Below, in pieces: positions 39,647-48,667 of a stretch of DNA of 64,000 nucleotides. Location of the stretch: the NCBI GenBank assembly GCA_964507045.1, contig CAZDOO010000014.1, forward strand, positions 16,867-80,866. The letters run 5' to 3'. Position numbers and translations under genes: made by a program. Position 1 is the stretch's first letter. Each line of letters begins with the position of its first letter. The notes below the pieces were generated by a model. It searched no databases, was not told where the DNA came from, and saw only the letters and a program-made list of their open reading frames with translations. The DNA is from UBA8199 sp964507045. Lineage in GTDB: Bacteria > Verrucomicrobiota > Verrucomicrobiia > Limisphaerales > UBA8199.

Positions 39647-40627
39647 TCATGGCACGGGCACGGCGTTGAAGATCTTCTTGATGATGGCATCGGTGGTCAC
39701 GGCTTGCGCCTCGGCCTCGTAGGTGAGGATGATCCGGTGCCGCAACACGTCGGGGCCGATGCTCTTGACGTCCTCGGGGGTGACATAGGCGCGGCCTTGC
39801 AGCAGCGCCCAGGCTTTGGCCGCGAGCGTGAGGTAGATGGTCGCCCGCGGCGAGGCGCCGAACTGGATGAAATGCTTCAGGTCGAGCTGGTATTGCTCCG
39901 GCTTGCGGGTGGCGAACACCAGGTGCACCACGTAATCCCGCACCTTCTCGTCCACGTGGATCTGATCCACCAGCTTGCGCGTCTGGAAGATTTCCTCCAG
40001 CGGGATGACCGGCTGCACTTGCGTCTCGGGCGCGGTGAAGGCCATGCGGTCAAGGATCTTGCGCTCCTCCGCGAAGGACGGGTAATCGAGCAGCACCTTG
40101 AACATGAACCGGTCCACCTGCGCTTCGGGGAGCGGGTAGGTGCCTTCCTGGTCAATCGGGTTTTCGGTCGCCAGCACGAGGAAGGGCGTCGGCAGCGGCA
40201 TGGTTTCGCCGCCCAGCGTCACCTGCCGCTCCTGCATGGTTTCGAGCAGGGCCGATTGCACCTTGGCGGGAGCGCGGTTGATTTCGTCGGCGAGGACGAA
40301 ATTGGCGAACACCGGGCCTTTGGTGGCGTGATACTTGCCATCCTGGGGATTGTAAATCAGCGTGCCGATGATGTCGGCCGGCAGCAGGTCGGGCGTGAAC
40401 TGGATGCGATGGAAGGAGGCGTGTATGGCGGCGGCCAGCGTGCGGACGGACATCGTCTTGGCGAGGCCGGGCACGCCTTCAAGCAGGACGTGGCCGTTGG
40501 CCAGCAAGCCGACCAGCAGCCGGTCCACCAGTTGCTCCTGGCCGACAATGACCCGGCCAATCTCCTCGCGCAGCTGGCGAATCCACCCGGCCGTCGCTTG
40601 CACCTGCTCGTTCAAAGGTGTGCTCAT
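39647..40627 (-). CDS. moxR: MoxR-family AAA+ ATPase
   Basis: A 326-aa ATPase, first gene of the operon. Walker A is G-V-P-G-L-A-K-T (about 51-58), Walker B is L-A-D-E-I-N-R-A-P, and sensor 1 lies in A-T-E-N-P. The C-terminal lid has R-A-T-I-Y-L. MoxR proteins act as chaperones that help vWA proteins mature or assemble, and the DUF58, BatA and BatB genes downstream fit that. No terminator is visible between this gene and the DUF58 gene, only the palindrome at 39485-39645. Confidence 0.94.
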   Translation of the reverse strand: MSTPLNEQVQATAGWIRQLREEIGRVIVGQEQLVDRLLVGLLANGHVLLEGVPGLAKTMSVRTLAAAIHASFHRIQFTPDLLPADIIGTLIYNPQDGKYHATKGPVFANFVLADEINRAPAKVQSALLETMQERQVTLGGETMPLPTPFLVLATENPIDQEGTYPLPEAQVDRFMFKVLLDYPSFAEERKILDRMAFTAPETQVQPVIPLEEIFQTRKLVDQIHVDEKVRDYVVHLVFATRKPEQYQLDLKHFIQFGASPRATIYLTLAAKAWALLQGRAYVTPEDVKSIGPDVLRHRIILTYEAEAQAVTTDAIIKKIFNAVPVP

Positions 40628-40820
40628 GATGGCTTGAATCTAGGCAAGGAAGCCCGAGGACTCAAGTTCTCTGCGCAGAAGCAGGCGCCGGACTGAATGA
40701 AACGCGCAGGCCTTGTATCAAATGAGTGTAACCGTATCCCGATGCGCTGGCACGCCGCCCGAGCCGCCTTGCCGGGTTGACCGCCGCACCGGCTTGCCCC
40801 ACTCTGCAGATGCGTCGAGC

Positions 40821-41954
40821 ATGAGCAGCGATATTACAATTGTTCCGTTGTCCCGCAGCCCGCGGGATGTGATGCGGTTTCTCAAGGTCAGCTACGGTAT
40901 CTATGACGGCGATCCGAACTGGGTTGCGCCGCTGCTGATGGACCTGAAGAAGGTGTTCACCGATGCCAACCCGCTATTCGAGCACGCCGTGATGCAGCTT
41001 TGGGTGGCGACGCGGGGCGGGCGGGACGTGGGCCGCATCGCCGGCATCATTGATCATAACCACAACCGCGTCACCAGGGACCCGGCGGCCTTCTTCGGCT
41101 TCTTCGAGACGGTGGAGGACGCCGCGGTGAGCCGCCGGTTGTTCGAGACGGTGACCGGCTGGACGCGGCAGGCGGGCTTGCAGCGCCTGCTGGGACCGAT
41201 GAACCCGACCACCAATGATGAGTGCGGCTTGCTGGTCGAAGGGTTCGATTCGCCGCCGGTCTTCATGATGACCTACAACCCGCGCTACTACGTGCCGCTG
41301 GTAGAGGCCGCGGGCTTTCGCAAGACCAAGGACCTGCTGGCGTTCCACATGGACCTGGCGAAGATCCCCATGGACCGCCTGGGCCGTATTGCCGGCAAGA
41401 TCAAGGCGCGCAATCCCGAGCTCGTCTTCCGGGCCGTAAAGCGGAAGACGTTGCAGCAGGACTTGGTCAAGGTGAAGGAAGTCTATAACGCCGCGTGGGA
41501 GGACAACTGGGGCTTCGTGCCGATGACGGACGCCGAGGTGGACTTCATGGCCGCGCGTCTCAAGCCGCTGCTGATGGAGGGGCTGGTCTGGCTGGCCGAG
41601 GCGGGCAGCGAGCCGGTCGGCTTCCTGCTGGCGTTGCCGGACTACAACGTGGCGCTCCAGCCGTTGCAGGGACGGTTGCTCACGCCGAAGCTGCTGGGGT
41701 TCATTCCCTACCTGCTGGGCTGGAAATGCCCGCCGCGGACGCGGGTCATCACGCTGGGCATGAAAGAGAAATACCGCTCCAAAGGGCTGGAGTCGGCCCT
41801 GCTGATCGAGGGGCTCAAGGTGGGCATCGCCGCGGGCGTGACCGAGTCCGAAGCGTCGTGGATCCTGGAGGACAATTTGCAGATGTGCCGGGTGCTGGAG
41901 GCCATCGGCGGGCGCGTGTATAAGACCTACCGGCTTTACGAGCGGCCGGTCTGA
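40821..41954 (+). CDS. GNAT-fold N-acetyltransferase-like protein (YghO-type)
   Basis: A 377-aa protein that fits a two-lobed acyltransferase fold. The segments R-F-L-K-V-S-Y-G-I-Y-D-G-D-P-N-W-V-A-P-L (about 15-34) and G-P-M-N-P-T-T-N-D-E-C-G (about 125-136) are typical of a bacterial family often annotated as GNAT or YghO-like. The CoA-binding region may be the K-E-K-Y-R-S-K-G-L-E-S-A stretch near residue 315. Substrate unknown. ATG 40821 is preferred over the frame opening at 40713, whose extra residues are Pro/Cys-rich and unlike the family. Divergent from moxR. Confidence 0.75.
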   Translation: MSSDITIVPLSRSPRDVMRFLKVSYGIYDGDPNWVAPLLMDLKKVFTDANPLFEHAVMQLWVATRGGRDVGRIAGIIDHNHNRVTRDPAAFFGFFETVEDAAVSRRLFETVTGWTRQAGLQRLLGPMNPTTNDECGLLVEGFDSPPVFMMTYNPRYYVPLVEAAGFRKTKDLLAFHMDLAKIPMDRLGRIAGKIKARNPELVFRAVKRKTLQQDLVKVKEVYNAAWEDNWGFVPMTDAEVDFMAARLKPLLMEGLVWLAEAGSEPVGFLLALPDYNVALQPLQGRLLTPKLLGFIPYLLGWKCPPRTRVITLGMKEKYRSKGLESALLIEGLKVGIAAGVTESEASWILEDNLQMCRVLEAIGGRVYKTYRLYERPV

Positions 41955-42026
41955 GGGTGGGGCGCCCCGGCGGCACGGCGCGCTTTGCCCCTTGAACTTC
42001 GCGGACAGGCTTCCTATTGTCGGCGC

Positions 42027-42611
42027 ATGAAACGAATTTCCTTTCTGTTAGTGGCACTGGCGCTGTGCGCGCCTCCCGTTTTGCGGGCGCAGGACGCAGC
42101 GACGGAAGAGCGTCTGAACAAGCTGAGCGGTCGCATCGAGGACCTGACGGCGGGGCAGGAGGTGTTGAAGAAGCAACTGGCCGACCTGGCCAAGGACCTT
42201 GAGGCGCTGCGCGAGCAGTCGGCCAAGCCCAATACCAGCAATGCCCGGCAGGAGGACTTGAACCGCCTAGCCGAGGCCGTGAAGGAAGTGGACCGCAAGC
42301 GGCTGGACGACGCCGAAAAGACGCACGCGGAACTGCTGAAGCTGCGCCAGGTGCTGGAGGCGCCGGTGAAGCCGTCCCAAAAGCCCGTGCGCATCAAGCC
42401 ACCGAAGGATACTCCTGCCACCTCGGGCGCGGCGGTGCCCGACAAGGGCTTTGAATACGTCGTCAAGTCCGGCGACACGCTGGATGCCATCGTGCAGGCT
42501 TACCGGGAAAAGAACATCAAGGTCACCGTAAGCCAGATTGTGGCCGCCAACCCCGGACTCAAGCCGGAGCGTTTGAAGGTGGGGCAGAAGGTTTTTATTC
42601 CCGCGCCCTAG
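42027..42611 (+). CDS. Exported LysM-domain protein with coiled coil
   Basis: A 194-aa protein with a clear signal peptide (M-K-R-I-S-F-L-L-V-A-L-A-L-C-A, cut after L-R-A-Q). Residues 22-115 are a charged helical stretch (R-L-N-K-L-S-G-R-I-E-D-L and on) likely to form a coiled coil. A K/P-rich linker leads to one C-terminal LysM domain (Y-V-V-K-S-G-D-T-L to V-F-I-P-A), which binds peptidoglycan. It may organise the periplasm or anchor a partner. It precedes and converges with uppP. Confidence 0.88.
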   Translation: MKRISFLLVALALCAPPVLRAQDAATEERLNKLSGRIEDLTAGQEVLKKQLADLAKDLEALREQSAKPNTSNARQEDLNRLAEAVKEVDRKRLDDAEKTHAELLKLRQVLEAPVKPSQKPVRIKPPKDTPATSGAAVPDKGFEYVVKSGDTLDAIVQAYREKNIKVTVSQIVAANPGLKPERLKVGQKVFIPAP

Positions 42612-42644
42612 CCGGGAGCGGCTGAGCGCGCCCCCTCTGGCGCC

Positions 42645-43448
42645 TCAACTCCAGCCGGCCATCAGCCCGATCGCGATCAGGACGGCGAGGCCGATCCGGT
42701 ACCAGCCGAAGGCGGTGAACGTGTGCGTCTGCACGTAACGCAGCAGCCATTTCACCGCGATGAAGGAGACGACGGCGGAGACGAGGAAGCCGAGCAGCAC
42801 CATGCCCCAATGTTCCGCCGTCGCGCCGGGCGGCGGGTGATGCAGCGCCTTGAAGATTTTCAAGCCGCCCGCCGCCAGCATGGTCGGGATGCCGACGAGG
42901 AAGCAGAACTCGGTGGCCGCGGGCCGCGCCAGGCCGAGCAGCAGGCAAAGCAGGATGGTGGTGCCCGAGCGGGAAGCGCCGGGGAAGATGGCCGCCAGAA
43001 TCTGGCCGAGCCCGACGGCGATGGCCATGGTCCAGGTTACCTGGTCATTGAGCGTCCGGCCACGCAGCCAGGCTTCGACGGCGACGAAGCCGATGCCGCC
43101 GATCAGCAGCGCCCAGGCTACCGGGATGAGCTGCTCGGGGAGTTTGAACCCGCGCTTTTCGAGGATGAAACCCAAGCCACCGGTCAGCACGAAGGCCAGC
43201 GCCAGCTTCGCCGCGTAGGCCTGCGTCGCCGGCTCGCGCCAGCGGAAGAGGAACTGGTGGAAGCGCCGATGAAAGAGAGGGATTACCGCCAGCACGGCAC
43301 CGGATTGGATGACGATATTAAAGAGGTCGCTCTGGCGGATATGCAGCCAGCGCTCAACCACCAGTAGATGGCCGGTGGAGGAAATCGGCAGGAACTCGGT
43401 GATCCCTTCGATAATCCCGAGCAGAATAACCGCAATCCAGTCTGGCAT
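42645..43448 (-). CDS. uppP: Undecaprenyl-diphosphatase
   Basis: A 267-aa polytopic membrane enzyme that recycles the lipid carrier for peptidoglycan by removing a phosphate from undecaprenyl pyrophosphate. The first signature, G-I-I-E-G-I-T-E-F-L-P-I-S-S-T-G-H (about 11-27), with its catalytic glutamates, and the second, F-P-G-A-S-R-S-G-T-T (about 155-164), are intact. Length and about eight hydrophobic segments are normal. It lies 51 bases after a small gene of the response-regulator cluster on the same strand. Confidence 0.96.
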   Translation of the reverse strand: MPDWIAVILLGIIEGITEFLPISSTGHLLVVERWLHIRQSDLFNIVIQSGAVLAVIPLFHRRFHQFLFRWREPATQAYAAKLALAFVLTGGLGFILEKRGFKLPEQLIPVAWALLIGGIGFVAVEAWLRGRTLNDQVTWTMAIAVGLGQILAAIFPGASRSGTTILLCLLLGLARPAATEFCFLVGIPTMLAAGGLKIFKALHHPPPGATAEHWGMVLLGFLVSAVVSFIAVKWLLRYVQTHTFTAFGWYRIGLAVLIAIGLMAGWS

Positions 43449-43499
43449 TGCTGGGTTAGACGCTAAATGTCGGCCAAAGACAAGCCTGAAATGCCGGGG

Positions 43500-43907
43500 C
43501 TATTTCTTCTTCTTGCCGAAGACGCCGCCGATGCCGGACTTGGACGCTTCGCCGCGCTGGCGGACCTTGAGCTGGCCGAGAATGGCGTGCCAGCCGATGT
43601 AGATCCGGTGCCACTGGCTTTCCAGGTTGCGGAGCGCGCCTTCATTCAGATCGCTGAGGGAGCGCAAGGATGGGGCATCCGTGATCAGGGCGTGGATTTC
43701 CTCCCGGGTTGGGGAAGGCACTTCGACTGCCGCCAGGATGAGTTCCAGTTGCTGGATCAGGACGCTCTTGGTTTCGAGGAACTGGCTGTCCTCTTCCTGG
43801 CTGAATTTCTTGCCGCGCGCCAGGTTGACGAAGTTGTTGAACTGCTTCCAGCATTCAATGTAGTTCTCCACCTGGTCAACGAGTTCGTCCAATTTTTGAT
43901 TGCTCAT
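43500..43907 (-). CDS. Small helical protein of unknown function
   Basis: A 135-aa soluble protein, mostly helical and charged, with the start M-S-N-Q-K-L-D-E-L-V-D-Q-V and a strongly basic glycine-containing tail (G-G-V-F-G-K-K-K-K). No signal peptide or membrane segment. I do not recognise a family. It lies 12 bases after the 102-aa gene and in the same unit as the response regulator, so it may act in the same pathway. Confidence 0.7.
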   Translation of the reverse strand: MSNQKLDELVDQVENYIECWKQFNNFVNLARGKKFSQEEDSQFLETKSVLIQQLELILAAVEVPSPTREEIHALITDAPSLRSLSDLNEGALRNLESQWHRIYIGWHAILGQLKVRQRGEASKSGIGGVFGKKKK

Positions 43908-43919
43908 AGGCTGGTAAGA

Positions 43920-44228
43920 TTAGCTTTGGCTCATCGGTGAGGAGGGCGCTTTGGGGGAAAGAAAGATGATGGCGCCGCCCCGCAATTCGCGGGCGGTAAT
44001 CTTCAGGCTCGGATAGTGGATGATCAACTCGGCGAGGGGCAATTGCGCCGCGGCGGCGTCATTGAATACAGCGCGGACCTGCTGGGCGATATCTTTAACA
44101 ACGCTGGCCGGAAAGCTCGAAGGCAGGGTGCCCATGAGCACCGCGCCCTCGCGGTCCACGGTGAAACTGCCCGACGGCAGACGCAACAAGGTGGGCGCGG
44201 GTCTGGCAAAGAGACTCAAGAGACCCAT
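43920..44228 (-). CDS. Small protein linked to a response regulator, function unknown
   Basis: A 102-aa protein. Its ATG lies inside the end of the response-regulator gene (13-base overlap), so translation is probably coupled. Residues 18-95 have an alternating strand/helix pattern (F-T-V-D-R-E-G-A-V-L-M-G-T, then a helix, then I-I-H-Y-P-S-L-K-I-T-A-R-E-L-R-G-G-A-I-I-F) that suggests a compact alpha/beta domain, perhaps of roadblock type, but no defining motif was found. Confidence 0.7.
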   Translation of the reverse strand: MGLLSLFARPAPTLLRLPSGSFTVDREGAVLMGTLPSSFPASVVKDIAQQVRAVFNDAAAAQLPLAELIIHYPSLKITARELRGGAIIFLSPKAPSSPMSQS

Positions 44229-45277
44229 AGCGCCAACACTTTCTTCATCCGGTCCCGGACTTCGTCCGGGGCCAGCGTATGCCTCCAGCCAATGCAGTAA
44301 TCCGTTTGCTCCTGGCCGGCCAGCGTGACATGACGTTGCGGGCCAAAGCCCTCGAGCCGTTCCAGGGCTCCCGCGCCCAGCCGATCCCCCAGCGAGCGGA
44401 ATCGTTCAAGGCTCTGGCGCGCCCAGGCCGCCATGCGTTCGGGATTCTCCAGGCCGCGGGCCATCTGGCCGCCAGCCGGGTCGGCGTTGAGCATCAGCGC
44501 AAACTCGACGCCTTCGATCTGCGACACCTGCGCGAGCGGCGAAGCGGGGATTTGCAGCGCCCCGTCTGGGGTGACGCCGCCGCGCAGTTCATCCAGCGCC
44601 TGGGCGGATTCCAGGAGCAGCGCATTGTAGGGCTTGAGAATCTTCCGGGGCCGGCCGGGCTCGTCCGGCAGCGTTTCGAAGTTGCCAGCTCTCCAGGAAA
44701 GAATCTTCTGAAAGGCCGGCTCCCCGTCCAAGTCGGCCGCCTCGGCATCAATCAGTTCGCCAGCCTGGATCCAGATCTTCCCGCTGAGCGGGCCGTTGGT
44801 GATGCGCAGCACGGCGGAGCTCTGCGAAATGCATTCCAACTGGATGATATCCATGAGGCTCTTGTGTTGGACGCCGCGGAAGCCGGCTTCGGTCTCGCGC
44901 CCGAGGAGCGACTCGATGCATTCCAGGAACATCTTGGTCTCCTGCTCGGTGGCCGGCTTATGCCAGAAGAGGTCCACCCCCAAGGCGTAGGCGCGGGAAC
45001 GGTACTGCTCGTCCACTTCGGCGGTCAGGGCCACCGTGCGCATTTCCGGATACTTGCGCCGCACAATTGCCAGCACCTGCAAGCCGTCCATCATTGGCAT
45101 CTTCAGATCGCAAATCAGCAACTGGAACGGCTCGGCTTCCAGCATCGCCAGCGTGCGCGCGCCCGAGGCAGACATGTGAATCTCCGGCCGGCTGGGCAAC
45201 TGCGCCAGAATTGCCTGGTACATATCCAGCAAGTCCGGATCATCGTCCGTCAGCAGAATCTTTGGGCGTCTTTCCAT
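44216..45277 (-). CDS. Response regulator: receiver domain plus DUF4388-like effector
   Basis: A 353-aa protein. Residues 5-125 are a receiver domain with acidic pocket D-D-D at 11-13, the phospho-acceptor Asp in I-C-D-L-K-M-P-M-M-D, and the late Lys in W-H-K-P. Residues about 135-240 resemble the DUF4388 domain (S-L-M-D-I-I-Q-L, G-E-L-I-D-A and A-G-N-F), common in response regulators of delta-proteobacteria and Verrucomicrobia that act through protein contacts rather than DNA. The last 100 residues show no known motif. No histidine kinase is in the window. It is divergent from the MglA/roadblock genes, with 542 bases between. Confidence 0.87.
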   Translation of the reverse strand: MERRPKILLTDDDPDLLDMYQAILAQLPSRPEIHMSASGARTLAMLEAEPFQLLICDLKMPMMDGLQVLAIVRRKYPEMRTVALTAEVDEQYRSRAYALGVDLFWHKPATEQETKMFLECIESLLGRETEAGFRGVQHKSLMDIIQLECISQSSAVLRITNGPLSGKIWIQAGELIDAEAADLDGEPAFQKILSWRAGNFETLPDEPGRPRKILKPYNALLLESAQALDELRGGVTPDGALQIPASPLAQVSQIEGVEFALMLNADPAGGQMARGLENPERMAAWARQSLERFRSLGDRLGAGALERLEGFGPQRHVTLAGQEQTDYCIGWRHTLAPDEVRDRMKKVLALWVS

Positions 45278-45819
45278 TACTTCCTGCGTTAATCGCTATG
45301 CCGCCATGGGCGCAAACTCAAGCCTGAAAACCAGGTGTATTTGCCCGCATACGCAGCAAGGGTTATTCCCCATTGGGGCGAATGGTGAAGATTTATGGAA
45401 TTGCGCGCTTCGTGCCCGAGATACAAAGGGTTGCGCCGGTGAAAGCGAACCCGAAACGCCCGCCAGCCGCCCCAATGCACGCAGCAATGGGACAACTCGT
45501 CCAGTGATGAGACAAGTCTCGCTAGCGGTTACCTGGCGAGGGCGGCACCCCCGCGGTCGAACTCACTCCCCCACTACAGGCAAAGCGCGGTCCCCGTTCG
45601 GTTATGCCGGTCATGGCACAAATCCTGCGCAAAACGGCACCAGAAGCAGTTCAACCGCAACAAGACAATGAATCGTACGCAAACGAGCGCTCGGGGCGAC
45701 CTGTCGCCCGACATACTTTGGCCACGGACCGGTATCACGCCGGCGCGCGAGCCTTTGAACGCCTCGATTTGCGCCAGGGTTGAAATAATCTCCAAGACAC
45801 CAGCGCGCTGACTCACTCG
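45278..45819. other. 542-base intergenic region between the response regulator and roadblock/MglA genes
   Basis: Presumably holds promoters of both divergent units. A short stem, CGGGGCGAC/GTCGCCCG near 45691-45711, and a second at 45371-45381 (CCCC-att-GGGG) were seen; neither has a T tract. No frame looks coding and no RNA family was recognised. Confidence 0.4.
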
Positions 45820-47490
45820 ATGAACTTCAACATTCTTAGCCCTCTGCGGAGACTTTTCCGGAACCCGCCGGCGGTCAGCCCCGCCCCCACGGCTGAACTG
45901 AGGCCGGCGCCGACGGCTGCTTCGACAGCGGCTCCAGCGGCCAGCCGCAGTATTGTTATGGCTCGCCAAACCGAGGCGGCCCCGTCTCCAAGAAGTCCCA
46001 ACTATCACAACGGCAAGGGTGTCGAGTTGCCCCTGCAGGCCGTCGTGGCCGCGCTGCCCCTGGAATTGCAGCCCCGGCTCATGCAGACGAATGTAGGTGC
46101 GCTGACTTTCTCGATCCCGCTGGAGAAGATTCTGGCTCAACTGTCGAGCGGGATGGTGCAAATCTCTTTCGGCGAACTACGCCAGGCTGTGCCCGACCTG
46201 TTCACCCGGGAAGACGACCGGGATCGCGTGATGATACCGCTGCCCCTGGGCGAGATTCTGTCCCGGCTAAATCCAGCGCTGATCACCCGCCGGCGCGTGC
46301 AAAAGCAGGTGGAAGTACCGGCGGATATCGCCAGCCCCTTCGACCCGCGCAGCCAGAGCGTAATCTTCTCAGTCGGTCCGGCGAAGCCCCCCAGTGTCTC
46401 GGCACCGGGCTCGGCGCGGACCACGCGCCCGGTTGCGGCGCCCGCTGCCGGACCGATGGCGCCGCCAGCCCGCAGCGGGATTACATTTGCGCCCGCACCC
46501 ACACCGCCGACGGCGCAACCGCCCGTCGTGCCCGCGATGATGACCGCCGCCCAGACGCTGCACGAACCGAACAGCCGACCGGCGCCTGCCGCGGCGACTC
46601 CGGCGGCTGCGCCCGACCGTAGCACCGCCGACTCCAGCCCGCTGTTGGTCGGCGTGACCTCGCTGGCCGAAGGTTGGCCCGAAGCCGTCCGCCAGGAACT
46701 CGTGCAACTTAACCTGGTGGACGCCAAGGTGATGCTGCCGGCCGAAGTCGTCGAGCGCGCCCTCAAACAAGGCCGTGTCGCCTTTACCTGGAAGACCTTG
46801 CGCTCTTGGATCAAGCCGGCGCCTTTGCCGAGCGTCTCCGCTCATGACAGCACCGTGCTGGAGCTGCCGTTGAAGGTGGTCGCCCCGCTCTTCCTGGCCC
46901 GGCAGAAAGAGGCGGCCTCTGCGCAAAGAAGGGTCGCCATTGATGACGATATTCCCGATCTGTTCTTCGGCTTCCCCAAGCCGGCGGCCGGCAGCACCCT
47001 GGTGACCTCCGCCGCCAGCACCGCACCCGCCAAGCAGGAGGATACAAACTACTATGTTTGGGACGATACCTCCGACACCGCACGGATCCGAGCGAGCGAG
47101 GCGGGGCACGGCCCCACCCCGGGCACCAAATTTGTCGCCAAGTACGCCACCCCGAACGAAGTGGTCTCCCGCGCGGCGGCGCTGGACGGGGTAGCGGGGG
47201 TGCTCATTGCCCTGCCCGACGGCTTGATGGTCGCCAGCCGGCTGGCACCCGAGATCAATGGCGACACCCTCGCCGCTTTCCTGCCCCAGATCTTCGGCAA
47301 AGTCTCCCAATGCACCAAGGAACTGCGGATGGGCGAGCTCAACAATGTCAACTTTACCGTCGGCAATGTCCCCTGGAAGATTTTCCGCGTGAACGCCATC
47401 TTCTTTGCGGCCTTCGGCCGCACCGGCGAACCGCTGCCCACGGCACAACTGGCAGCCCTCGCCGCCGAACTTGACCACAAACCCAAATAA
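45820..47490 (+). CDS. Large protein with C-terminal roadblock/LC7 domain
   Basis: A 556-aa soluble protein. Residues 65-165 contain two related blocks (V-E-L-P-L-Q-A-V-V-A-A-L-P and V-M-I-P-L-P-L-G-E-I-L-S-R-L), and a third follows at about 345-360 (L-E-L-P-L-K-V-V-A-P-L-F), a repeated strand-helix unit. Pro/Ala-rich linkers (about 190-270) separate them. The last 120 residues (about 435-545) are a roadblock/LC7 domain (A-A-A-L-D-G-V-A-G-V-L-I-A and so on) of the MglB type. Roadblock proteins bind and regulate small GTPases; the MglA gene begins only four bases after the stop. A GTPase-activating or scaffold role is inferred. Confidence 0.85.
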   Translation: MNFNILSPLRRLFRNPPAVSPAPTAELRPAPTAASTAAPAASRSIVMARQTEAAPSPRSPNYHNGKGVELPLQAVVAALPLELQPRLMQTNVGALTFSIPLEKILAQLSSGMVQISFGELRQAVPDLFTREDDRDRVMIPLPLGEILSRLNPALITRRRVQKQVEVPADIASPFDPRSQSVIFSVGPAKPPSVSAPGSARTTRPVAAPAAGPMAPPARSGITFAPAPTPPTAQPPVVPAMMTAAQTLHEPNSRPAPAAATPAAAPDRSTADSSPLLVGVTSLAEGWPEAVRQELVQLNLVDAKVMLPAEVVERALKQGRVAFTWKTLRSWIKPAPLPSVSAHDSTVLELPLKVVAPLFLARQKEAASAQRRVAIDDDIPDLFFGFPKPAAGSTLVTSAASTAPAKQEDTNYYVWDDTSDTARIRASEAGHGPTPGTKFVAKYATPNEVVSRAAALDGVAGVLIALPDGLMVASRLAPEINGDTLAAFLPQIFGKVSQCTKELRMGELNNVNFTVGNVPWKIFRVNAIFFAAFGRTGEPLPTAQLAALAAELDHKPK

Positions 47491-47494
47491 CTTT

Positions 47495-48109
47495 ATGGCC
47501 ATCATCAATCAAGCTACCAAAGAACTGCAGGTTAAGATCGTCTATTACGGCCCTGCCATGGGGGGCAAGACTACCAACCTGGTCCAGGTCCACGACCACG
47601 TCCAGACCGCCGCCGGGAACAAGGGCAAACTCGTCTCGCTGGCCACCAGCTCCGACCGCACCCTCTTCTTCGACTTCCTGCCCATCGAGGCCATGTCCAT
47701 CAAGGGCTTCAAGACCAAGTTCCAGCTCTACACCGTTCCCGGCCAGGTCATCTACAACACCACCCGCCAGCTCGTCCTGCGCGGTGTGGATGGCATCGTC
47801 TTCGTCGCCGACTCGCAGTATGAGAAGATGGCTGAGAATGTGGAAAGCTTCGCCAACCTGGAAGACAACCTCAAGACCCTGCGGCTCAAGCTCCCCGAGA
47901 TTCCCTACGTCCTCCAGTACAACAAGCGCGACCTCCCGAATGTCGCGCCGGTGGAGTATATGGAGTTTCTGCTGAACAACCGCGACATCCAAGTGCCTTC
48001 CTTTACCGCCACGGCGCACAAGTGCGAAGGCGTCTTTGAAGCCCTCAACATGATCACCCGCATGTTGCTCCACAAGTTCATCAGCCAGCAAGCTCCACAG
48101 TACGCATGA
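47495..48109 (+). CDS. mglA: MglA-family Ras-like GTPase
   Basis: A 204-aa small GTPase. The P-loop is G-P-A-M-G-G-K-T-T-N (about 19-28), and switch II begins with Y-T-V-P-G-Q, the MglA form in which the Ras D-x-x-G is replaced by T-x-P-G. N-K-R-D is the base-recognition motif. In Myxococcus, MglA sets cell polarity and motility; in other bacteria its role is less clear. The start at 47495 lies four bases after the previous stop, and the next roadblock gene begins one base after this stop, so the three genes form one unit. Confidence 0.95.
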   Translation: MAIINQATKELQVKIVYYGPAMGGKTTNLVQVHDHVQTAAGNKGKLVSLATSSDRTLFFDFLPIEAMSIKGFKTKFQLYTVPGQVIYNTTRQLVLRGVDGIVFVADSQYEKMAENVESFANLEDNLKTLRLKLPEIPYVLQYNKRDLPNVAPVEYMEFLLNNRDIQVPSFTATAHKCEGVFEALNMITRMLLHKFISQQAPQYA

Positions 48110-48110
48110 C

Positions 48111-48590
48111 ATGGCCTCCCTACCCCAACTCATCGAGGAAGACATCGAACGCCTCGGGGCCGAGCTGCGCGAATTGCTCGAGAAGAGCGACGCCACCACC
48201 GCGCTGATCATTGACAAGGGCGGCTTCCTCATTACCAGCCAGGGGGACGAGCGGCAGTTCGACCTTACCACCATCGCCGCGCTGGCTTCCGGCGCCTACA
48301 TGGCCAACCAGACCATCGCCGGCCTGGTTCACGAAACCAACTTCAACAGCGTCTACCAGCAAGGCGAGAAGTTCAGCATGCTCGTTGCCTGCGTGGATGA
48401 GAACTGCCTGCTGCTCGTGGTCTTCAAAGCCCAGGTGAGCGTCGGCGCCGTCAAATATTTCGCCGCCCCCGCCGTCAAGCGCATCGCTCTCCAGCTTCAG
48501 ATCGCCCAGGAGCGCAACCCGGGCGCCGGCCTCGATTTGTCCGAACTCAACCTTGCCGACCCCAGCGAAGTCTTCAAGCGCAAGATCTGA
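48111..48590 (+). CDS. Roadblock/LC7 domain protein (MglB-like)
   Basis: A 159-aa protein made of one roadblock domain (about 12-120; A-L-I-I-D-K-G-G-F-L-I-T and L-L-V-V-F-K-A-Q-V-S-V-G), the fold of MglB, which acts as GTPase-activating protein and partner of MglA. It starts one base after the mglA stop. Together with the large roadblock protein upstream it gives one GTPase and two potential regulators. Confidence 0.92.
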   Translation: MASLPQLIEEDIERLGAELRELLEKSDATTALIIDKGGFLITSQGDERQFDLTTIAALASGAYMANQTIAGLVHETNFNSVYQQGEKFSMLVACVDENCLLLVVFKAQVSVGAVKYFAAPAVKRIALQLQIAQERNPGAGLDLSELNLADPSEVFKRKI

Positions 48591-48667
48591 CCGGGGCCAA
48601 TCCCGCACAGTCGCGCCCGGCAAAAACCACCTTTACAAGCCCTCATTTGTTTGCCAGTCTGCGGGCC

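Noticed and set aside
42619..42657. Bidirectional terminator between the LysM gene and uppP
   Set aside because: Stems can be drawn, but they run into the uppP coding end and there is no T tract on either side.
45371..45711. Structured RNA in the region upstream of the roadblock gene
   Set aside because: Only short isolated stems were found and no known RNA family pattern could be matched.
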